A DNA stretch of 5,957 nucleotides from Bacteroidetes bacterium UBA2234 (lineage in GTDB: Bacteria; Bacteroidota; Bacteroidia; NS11-12g; UBA955). Where the stretch lies: assembly GCA_002347985.1 (NCBI GenBank), contig DDYM01000015.1, positions 5,682-11,638 on the forward strand, given 5' to 3'. Positions 1 through 4,880 of this stretch are shown piece after piece. The notes under the pieces were generated by a model. The model worked only from the letters and a program-made list of their open reading frames with translations, ran no database searches and was not told the DNA's origin. Position 1 is the stretch's first letter. Every line of letters begins with the position of its first letter. The position numbers and the translations under genes are program-made.

Positions 1-98
1 ACATCAAAAATCTACCTACCGGGCAGTATGTATTCACACTCTACAGCCCTGCAAATACTGTAGTTTCCAGCAAAATCGTCAACAAGGAAAATCCTTAG
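1..98 (+). CDS. 3' end of a T9SS-exported protein (C-terminal sorting domain only)
   Basis: Frame 3 is open from the window edge to a TAG stop at 96-98 and encodes 31 residues, including LPTGQYVFTLYS and ending in KIVNKENP. The pattern of L-x-x-G-x-Y-hydrophobic, then a turn, then S-x-K-hydrophobic-V is the end of a T9SS type A (Por-type) sorting domain. That domain directs proteins across the outer membrane through the type IX system. The body of the protein lies outside the window, so its function is unknown. Its stop codon overlaps that of the convergent YHYH gene by 4 bp (95-98), leaving no room for a separate terminator. The reading is supported by the sorting-domain match and by the stop falling exactly at the gene junction. 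Confidence 0.8.
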   Translation, partial: IKNLPTGQYVFTLYSPANTVVSSKIVNKENP

Positions 99-1453
99 TC
101 TTTCAGAATCACAACGCGCTCAACAAATGAACCTTGGGGAGTGAAAACGCGCACAAAATAATCGCCAGCGTACAATTTTCTCACATCGAAATGTGCCATT
201 GTGCTGCCCGTTAGAATGGATTGCACCGCAACAATTCTTCCCTGTAAATCTAACAATTCCACCTTCACATCTTGATGCTGACTCACTGAAATCTGTACCG
301 CCAATACCTCGGAAGATGGGTTAGGCATCACCGAAATTTTTGGCATTTCCTTTCCCATAACCCATGAGGTGCTCGGGGTGTAAGTGCTCACTGTTTCCGT
401 GATTGATGTCACCTTGGCCGCCGTCCGAACTCCATAAAAAGTAGGACCCACGATATAAGGATAAGCCGAATTCCAATTGGCATCCACGGTCGCAAAGTAG
501 CAATAAATCCCATTGGGGTACTCTGGCGTTACGCAGAAACGACCATTGTGCTCGTCCAAATAATCGGGCTGAGAAGCACTGGGTGCGATGTAACCATAAT
601 CTTCGCGGAAATAACCCAAAGGATAAGTAGTGCTCACCGCTGGACCATCAATCACATCAGTACCGTCTGCATATACCGTCCGATTCGTAATGTTTCGTAA
701 AAAAAAGCTCGATTTCATGCGGACGATTCCACCTGTACCGTCGGCATTTTTATAGCCAAAGGCCCCATAAATCGGGAAACCATCGTAGGTGTATCCCAAC
801 AACGGCGAGTGCTTGGTACTGTCCAAAACATAAAGTCCGTCGGCCGCATACAAATCACAAACGGTAGAAATCACTTTCCTATCTAGGTTGAACGCCGAAG
901 GATTCTGGTGATGGTGGTAATTTCCCATCGCGGGATGACCTTTTGCGCAGTCGAAACCCAATCTTTCACCCACCACAGCATCTCGATTCCAAACGTTATC
1001 GCCCATACCCATCAAAGGTCCGCCCTTCAAGGCCTGTTGAGCATTGCTCCAACTCACCCCATCGCGGTAATCAAACAAAGCCACTCCGTTTAAAAAAATT
1101 CCAATGTTACCACCTGTTGTATTCGTTGGGGTTCCCGTATTTTTCACCGGCTTTAACGATATCTTAAAAATCGCATTTTGCGAAGATGCCAAACTCGGAT
1201 TCCCGTCCAAAAATGGACCCGTGATATACGATGGGATGCCATTGGTTGACACATAAACCCAATCTGTAGAATATTGAACTTTTTGAACATTGGCCAAAAC
1301 CGCATCGTTCACAGGGGTTGAACTCCCCTTCACATAATGTCGTCCCTTGATATTCGTGGTGTTCTGAATCCAACTCACGATCGCAGGATCTGTTTGTGCA
1401 ACAGATTCAGAGATGAATAAAACGGCCAAAGCAACAAAGAGTATTTTTTTCAT
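95..1453 (-). CDS. YHYH-domain protein with signal peptide and T9SS type A sorting domain
   Basis: 452 residues from an ATG start. Residues 1-20 form a Sec signal peptide (MKKILFVALAV...SVAQ, cut after Q20). The middle carries YHYH-family hallmarks: GHPAMGNYHHHQNP (172-184, with H173 and H180-H182), YDGFPIYGAFGY (223-234), LDEHNGRF (299-306) and PNGIYCYFAT (313-322). Residues about 370-452 are a T9SS type A sorting domain (MPNPS, then LLDLQGRIV, then LYAGDYFVRV). The protein is therefore probably exported to the surface or medium. The biochemical role of YHYH proteins is not established; the clustered histidines could bind metal, which is inference. It follows the MbnP/MbnH genes on the same strand after 171 bp and probably has its own promoter. 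The family call is firm, the function open. Confidence 0.92.
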   Translation of the reverse strand: MKKILFVALAVLFISESVAQTDPAIVSWIQNTTNIKGRHYVKGSSTPVNDAVLANVQKVQYSTDWVYVSTNGIPSYITGPFLDGNPSLASSQNAIFKISLKPVKNTGTPTNTTGGNIGIFLNGVALFDYRDGVSWSNAQQALKGGPLMGMGDNVWNRDAVVGERLGFDCAKGHPAMGNYHHHQNPSAFNLDRKVISTVCDLYAADGLYVLDSTKHSPLLGYTYDGFPIYGAFGYKNADGTGGIVRMKSSFFLRNITNRTVYADGTDVIDGPAVSTTYPLGYFREDYGYIAPSASQPDYLDEHNGRFCVTPEYPNGIYCYFATVDANWNSAYPYIVGPTFYGVRTAAKVTSITETVSTYTPSTSWVMGKEMPKISVMPNPSSEVLAVQISVSQHQDVKVELLDLQGRIVAVQSILTGSTMAHFDVRKLYAGDYFVRVFTPQGSFVERVVILKD

Positions 1454-1624
1454 ACGGGTTTTGAGACGACAAAAATGCGCATTTCCTTCGCAATTCGATG
1501 CAATTATTTCGTTTTTAATCGTTGAAGAAATGGTCGATGCGCCACGCTAGCAACGTCCCTAAATCTAACCCCATAAACCGAGAATCTTTTTGGAAAACCA
1601 ATTCTAGCTATACAACCTTAACAA
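1454..1624. other. Intergenic region between the mbnH-like and YHYH genes
   Basis: 171 bp with no gene I can support. On the minus strand I see no hairpin followed by a T-run after the mbnH stop; the best candidate is a 4-bp TTGG/CCAA stem. The part nearest the YHYH start holds the shared 22-bp motif. The gap contrasts with the tightly packed genes upstream and suggests that the YHYH gene has its own promoter. Confidence 0.6.
1464..1485 (-). promoter_or_regulatory. Candidate promoter or operator upstream of the YHYH gene (copy 1 of the shared motif)
   Basis: The minus strand reads GAA-N3-CGC-N-TTTTTGTCGTCT, ending 10 nt before the ATG. The same pattern occurs at 4808-4829 at the start of the sigma gene, with 18 of 22 positions identical. 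CGTC is a common -10 core for ECF sigma factors. Alternatively CATTTTTG (1470-1477) with TTGC 22 nt upstream (1500-1503) loosely fits the Bacteroidota -7/-33 promoter. The two readings exclude each other, and neither is proven. Confidence 0.35.
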
Positions 1625-2695
1625 TCATCGCGGTTCCTGAAACGAAGGATTTTGCAAAAAGTCCGGATCCGTTAAGGTCATTAAGAATGCCACCACATCA
1701 ACTCGCTCCTTTGAATCCAATCGGATTGTCTTTTGTCCGCCACCCAAAGTCTTCGGCAATTCCAGGGTTTGATCAGAATAATATTTAACCACCTCAGTGA
1801 GCGTTTTCATTCGCCCATCATGCATATATGGGTATGTGACTTCCACATTTCGCAGCGATGGGATCTTAAATAAAAAATCGTCTGCAGGATTGCTAGAAAT
1901 TTCGGCACGGCCTTTATCACGCAGTATCGAATCCATCTGTAAGCCATTATGAGCAAATGTGCCGGGCTTGGAAAACAGGGGTTCGGAATGACAAACCGCG
2001 CAATTTTTTTGAAACAACTGGTAGCCCCGAAGTTCTTGATCGGTGAAAACAACCTGCTTCCGTTTCATGGAATCATAACGGGAATTGCGACTGATCAAGG
2101 TCATTTCAAACTGCGCAAATGCCTTCAGCATGTTCGGTATACCAATTTCCCGCTTTCCAAATGCCCGCTGGTAGCCGGGATCATTTTTTAGGAATGCCAA
2201 TATCGAATCGATCGACATATTCATTTCTGTACGATGCGTGAGTGGGGCCAGCGATTGAAGATCCAGATGTTTGATGGCACCGTCCCACATGAATTCTGAT
2301 TGCCAGGCGAGGTTCATGAGGGCCGGCGCGTTGCGCCGGCCCTCCCTATCCAAAACACCATGACTCCGCGGATGATCTACATGGGCAAAGGCCGTATAAC
2401 TGGAATGACAGCTGCCGCAACTCACCCGCCCATCAGACGACAAACGCACATCGTAAAATAACTTCCGACCCAATGCCACCATCTCGGGGTCGATGGGATT
2501 TTGTGTGAAATCGTATCTCGGCAATGGCCAACCCTCCGCAATCAGTGTCCGCTCCGATCTTGCACTCAAACCAGCACCAGAAAAAACCAATTTGGAGCCG
2601 TTCGCATCGCCTTGAAAAATGATACAACCGGTGATTGATGAAAAAACAACCCCCGCAATGAGTCCTAAAAATCGACTATTTGTGAAAACTGACAC
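1625..2695 (-). CDS. mbnH: MbnH/MauG-like di-heme cytochrome c peroxidase-family lipoprotein
   Basis: Periplasmic di-heme enzyme of the bacterial cytochrome c peroxidase/MauG superfamily. I place the start at a GTG (2695), giving 356 residues with a lipoprotein signal ending in the lipobox ITGC (C24). The open frame runs further upstream, but that part lies inside mbnP and is not protein-like. Heme sites are CGSCH (93-97) and CAVCH (232-236). FMWDG holds W137, followed by Q147, P151 and E157. This spacing equals that of MauG W93, Q103, P107 and E113 (numbers recalled). The distal motif is SLRNVEVTYPYMHDGR, followed by EVVKYY, where Y305/Y306 may occupy the MauG Tyr-ligand position. It overlaps mbnP by 20 nt, so the two are probably translationally coupled. 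The likely role is oxidation of tryptophan on the MbnP partner; an ordinary peroxidase cannot be excluded. The CDS carries a GC-rich hairpin at 2318-2344. Confidence 0.88.
   Translation of the reverse strand: MSVFTNSRFLGLIAGVVFSSITGCIIFQGDANGSKLVFSGAGLSARSERTLIAEGWPLPRYDFTQNPIDPEMVALGRKLFYDVRLSSDGRVSCGSCHSSYTAFAHVDHPRSHGVLDREGRRNAPALMNLAWQSEFMWDGAIKHLDLQSLAPLTHRTEMNMSIDSILAFLKNDPGYQRAFGKREIGIPNMLKAFAQFEMTLISRNSRYDSMKRKQVVFTDQELRGYQLFQKNCAVCHSEPLFSKPGTFAHNGLQMDSILRDKGRAEISSNPADDFLFKIPSLRNVEVTYPYMHDGRMKTLTEVVKYYSDQTLELPKTLGGGQKTIRLDSKERVDVVAFLMTLTDPDFLQNPSFQEPR
2318..2344. repeat. GC-rich inverted repeat inside mbnH-like CDS
   Basis: Perfect 12-bp arms GAGGGCCGGCGC (2318-2329) and GCGCCGGCCCTC (2333-2344) around a 3-nt spacer. 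The arms fall exactly on codon boundaries. The repeat encodes EGRRNAPAL (residues 118-126), part of the conserved RN-x-P-x-L segment of the family, so the protein is not visibly disturbed. It resembles the two palindromes in hutI. Confidence 0.9.
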
Positions 2696-3365
2696 CGTCC
2701 GCAATAATACGACAATAATCGCGGGCAATGGGACTAGGCGACATAACGCCATATTTTTTTCGATGCACAACTTCCGCGAGAAATGGCGAAATATTCCACC
2801 TCGCAACCACAGAATCCACTGATGAATCAAACATAAACTTTGGTAGTAAAACCTGAGCATTGGCAGGTCCATCAAAACCACCCAAATGCAATTCCAAAGG
2901 ACTCTCTGCCCCATCAACCCGAATCGCACCCTCCATCTTCCACTGAACATAGCCCGTTTGCCATGTCCAATACATCCCCCGTGCAGGATCCAAAGCACCC
3001 GTTCCAACACCTCCTACTTGGATTGCGCTATCGATGCCAAATAACAATGAGATGTTTCTGACGACCCTGTCTGAGCGGGTTGGATACATATAAATTTGAT
3101 TCAAACTCGCCGAATCCGACAAATCCAAGAGCCAAGCTTTACAACCTTTTTTTTCCGCCGTAGGCAAACTCACATACCATCGCAACTTATCAATTCGAAC
3201 ACTCACATTGCTGTCTGATTTCTGCCATACACCCAATGACAATGACACATCGCCCAATTTAACTTGATGTTGAATTTGAATAGATGATTGCGCAGTTACA
3301 AACGTAGATTCCAAGCTCAACAACAGCATCAGACAATAAACCCATCGCAACAAAACAACTCTCAT
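2676..3365 (-). CDS. mbnP: MbnP-family periplasmic protein (probable MbnH substrate)
   Basis: 229 residues from the ATG at 3365. A TTG at 3377, just after the upstream stop, would add four residues. Residues 1-26 are a signal peptide ending FVTAQ. MbnP-family hallmarks are FGIDSAIQ (109-116), then ALDPARGMYWTWQTGY (124-139) and KMEG (143-146), followed by ELHLGG (158-163). W133, W135 and W142 are the tryptophans to consider. In the methanotroph system MbnP is the partner of the di-heme enzyme MbnH and a tryptophan becomes kynurenine at a copper site. That knowledge is from the family; which Trp is used here is not visible. Cysteines C75 and C218 could form a disulfide. The gene follows the sensor gene by 14 nt and overlaps mbnH by 20 nt. 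The family call is firm; copper binding is inferred. Confidence 0.87.
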   Translation of the reverse strand: MRVVLLRWVYCLMLLLSLESTFVTAQSSIQIQHQVKLGDVSLSLGVWQKSDSNVSVRIDKLRWYVSLPTAEKKGCKAWLLDLSDSASLNQIYMYPTRSDRVVRNISLLFGIDSAIQVGGVGTGALDPARGMYWTWQTGYVQWKMEGAIRVDGAESPLELHLGGFDGPANAQVLLPKFMFDSSVDSVVARWNISPFLAEVVHRKKYGVMSPSPIARDYCRIIADGVSFHK

Positions 3366-3379
3366 ATACAATTGCAAAA

Positions 3380-3937
3380 TTAGGGGGCCTCGGGTTTTGA
3401 ACCACCATTCGCATTGCCTTTCAAGCCATCAACGGGTTTTTCATTCATCCCTTCAACTGGCTTGCCTTTCGGACCGCGACCGCGAAACATCCTTGATAAA
3501 TCCTTGGTCAACTCTTCAAAATCAGCCCTCTGCTCAGGTTTGCAAATTTTCTGAATATCCAAAAAGTGACCGTAGTGAATCCGCTGAATATCAGCATTCA
3601 ACGCTCCAATCCTATCAATCAAGGAATCCTTTGTTGCGGCATCCAATCCCGTAGACACCCCCATAAACAAAGAGGTTCTCAACGCTTGAATTTGCCCCTC
3701 CTTCTCACCTACCATTTCACGATGCTTCACAATCAATGAATCGTATTGTGTCACTTGATTTTCATCAAAATGCAATCGGTCTATGATTTCATTTCGAGGT
3801 CCTGCACCCTGACCTTGGCCGCCGCGTTCTTCACGTCCGCCATTTTTATTGCCGCCATGTAAAAACCAAAATGCAGAAACTGCTATCAGATTCAACACCA
3901 ACAAAACAATCACCAAACGCTGAAATCCTGTTTTCAT
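3380..3937 (-). CDS. Membrane-anchored CnrX/ZraP/Spy-like periplasmic metal-sensor protein
   Basis: 185 residues from an ATG. An N-terminal membrane anchor (about 7-26) is followed by a Gly/Arg/Gln-rich linker (28-48) and a helical periplasmic domain (about 50-150), then a low-complexity Gly/Lys/Pro tail. The domain has the look of the Spy/CpxP and heavy-metal-resistance (CnrX/ZraP) group: LHFDENQVTQYDSL (55-68), KHREM (71-75), and HYGHFLDIQKICKPEQRADFEEL (121-143), where C-x-PEQ is typical of Bacteroidota members. Candidate metal ligands are H72, M75, H121, H124 and C132. It starts 1 nt after the presumed anti-sigma gene and lies directly before mbnP. In Cnr-type systems such a protein senses metal and acts on the anti-sigma factor. 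A plain Spy-like chaperone is the main alternative; the metal sensed is unknown, with copper suggested only by context. Confidence 0.75.
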   Translation of the reverse strand: MKTGFQRLVIVLLVLNLIAVSAFWFLHGGNKNGGREERGGQGQGAGPRNEIIDRLHFDENQVTQYDSLIVKHREMVGEKEGQIQALRTSLFMGVSTGLDAATKDSLIDRIGALNADIQRIHYGHFLDIQKICKPEQRADFEELTKDLSRMFRGRGPKGKPVEGMNEKPVDGLKGNANGGSKPEAP

Positions 3938-3938
3938 A

Positions 3939-4265
3939 TCAATACAATTGCTCTGATGGACTAGAAAAACTCTTGGTTATATCCACTTTTGCCGTTGAAA
4001 AACCACTTCGAACCGCACTAACCTCAATGAAAATTATCAAAACCAAACCCACCACAATCGAAGTCCAAGAAATCCAACCCATCTGCCGTGGCATTTCGTT
4101 TATCGCATCAACCTTCGCCTGAATTCGCGTAAACAAATAGGGACTCGGACTTACCCTTGCAATGTTTACACCTGGGGTTAAGGGATCTCTCTCAATCATA
4201 CTTTTTGTATCATTAACACTTCTAAAATTCATGTCGATTGGCCCAATAGACGTCGATTTTTTCAT
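3939..4265 (-). CDS. Single-TM protein, probable anti-sigma factor
   Basis: 108 residues from an ATG that overlaps the sigma stop (ATGA, 4 nt). This start has an AAGGA-like sequence a few nt upstream, unusual in this window. One membrane span lies at about residues 64-84 (WISWTSIVVGLVLIIFIEVSAV). The N-terminal 60 residues are polar and probably cytoplasmic, with SPYLFTRIQAKVDAI (41-55) resembling the short sigma-binding helix region of small Bacteroidota anti-sigma factors. The C-terminal 24 residues would be periplasmic. I see no zinc-binding HxxxCxxC motif, so it is not a ZAS-type anti-sigma. The role is inferred mainly from topology and from its place between an ECF sigma gene and a CnrX-like sensor, as with CnrY. 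Sequence recognition alone is weak. Confidence 0.7.
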   Translation of the reverse strand: MKKSTSIGPIDMNFRSVNDTKSMIERDPLTPGVNIARVSPSPYLFTRIQAKVDAINEMPRQMGWISWTSIVVGLVLIIFIEVSAVRSGFSTAKVDITKSFSSPSEQLY

Positions 4266-4816
4266 TTTCCTTCGCTTTTTAATTCTATTTTTATCAAATT
4301 CTTCTTGGCTCTTTGTAACAGAGAATCCACGGCCTTAACGGACAATTCCATGATGGCCGCCGCTTCTGCAGGACTGAATTCCTCAATTCTCACCAACACG
4401 ATGGCCGTTCGCTGATTTTCAGGCAGCTGATCGATGCGATGAAACCATGTCGATACCAATTCTCGATGTTCCAGTGCCACACCAGGGTGATTCATGTCGT
4501 TGTTCGGCTGAGCCACATTTTCAGTCGTCCCGGTGAGATACGAAAGCAAACCCCCACCCCTTTTTTGTCGGTTCCGGGCCTTAATAAAATCCAAAGATTT
4601 ATTCACTGCAATTCGATGAATCCACGTCCCCAACTGCGCTTTTCCCTCAAACTGACTCTGTTTTTTATAAACGGTTAAAAACACATCTTGGGTGACCTCT
4701 TCCGCATCTTCAACATTTCGTAGGTATTGCAGGGCGATATTAAAAACGCGTTCTCCGAACTGTTTGTATGTGGCTTCGAGGTTGAGCAATTTGTTGTGGT
4801 AGAGGGTAGACGACAA
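4262..4816 (-). CDS. ECF (RpoE-type) RNA polymerase sigma factor
   Basis: 184 residues with both ECF domains. Sigma-2 spans about 15-82, with DAEEVTQDVFLTVYKK (37-52) and GTWIHRIAVNKSLDFIKAR (63-81). A 35-40 residue linker follows, and sigma-4 spans about 123-175, with LPENQRTAIVLV (131-142) and the helix-turn-helix SPAEAAAIMELSVKAVDSLL (148-167). No ATG exists upstream of the sigma-2 domain before an in-frame stop at 4850-4852. The start must be non-ATG: TTG at 4816 (used here) or TTG at 4789 (175 residues). It heads a tightly packed set of anti-sigma, sensor, mbnP and mbnH genes, so it probably controls that unit and perhaps itself. Copy 2 of the shared motif overlaps the first TTG, which favours the later start if the motif is a promoter. 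Confidence 0.92.
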   Translation of the reverse strand: MSSTLYHNKLLNLEATYKQFGERVFNIALQYLRNVEDAEEVTQDVFLTVYKKQSQFEGKAQLGTWIHRIAVNKSLDFIKARNRQKRGGGLLSYLTGTTENVAQPNNDMNHPGVALEHRELVSTWFHRIDQLPENQRTAIVLVRIEEFSPAEAAAIMELSVKAVDSLLQRAKKNLIKIELKSEGK

Positions 4817-4829
4817 AAAAGCGGGATTC
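4808..4829 (-). promoter_or_regulatory. Candidate promoter or operator at the start of the sigma gene (copy 2 of the shared motif)
   Basis: The minus strand reads GAA-N3-CGC-N-TTTTTGTCGTCT, 18 of 22 positions identical to 1464-1485. The TTG inside the motif is the first possible start codon of the sigma gene. If CGTC is an ECF -10 element, transcription would begin past that codon and the TTG at 4789 would be used. I see no clear -35 element, so this is only a candidate. Confidence 0.35.
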
Positions 4830-4880
4830 GTCCTCGGATGTTGAGATTTTTACGTTGGAGGTTAAATTGGATTGGGGTAA
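4817..4880. other. Intergenic region hutI to sigma gene
   Basis: 64 bp between the hutI stop and the first possible sigma start. I see no terminator hairpin with a T-run and no good Bacteroidota -33/-7 pair. Apart from the shared motif at its sigma-proximal end nothing is recognisable. Read-through from hutI is possible. Confidence 0.5.

Noticed and set aside
1522..1788. Plus-strand open frame across the mbnH 3' end and intergenic region
   Set aside because: It shows no domain, signal or family resemblance and mostly overlaps mbnH antisense.
2201..2223. Quasi-palindrome around AATATCGAATCGATCGACATATT in mbnH
   Set aside because: The arms are imperfect and AT-rich, unlike the other three repeats, and can be explained by chance.
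2696..3010. N-terminal extension of the mbnH frame (105 extra residues)
   Set aside because: It lies wholly inside the mbnP coding region in another frame, has Trp/Cys-rich non-protein-like composition, and would bury the lipoprotein signal. The GTG at 2695 gives a proper start.
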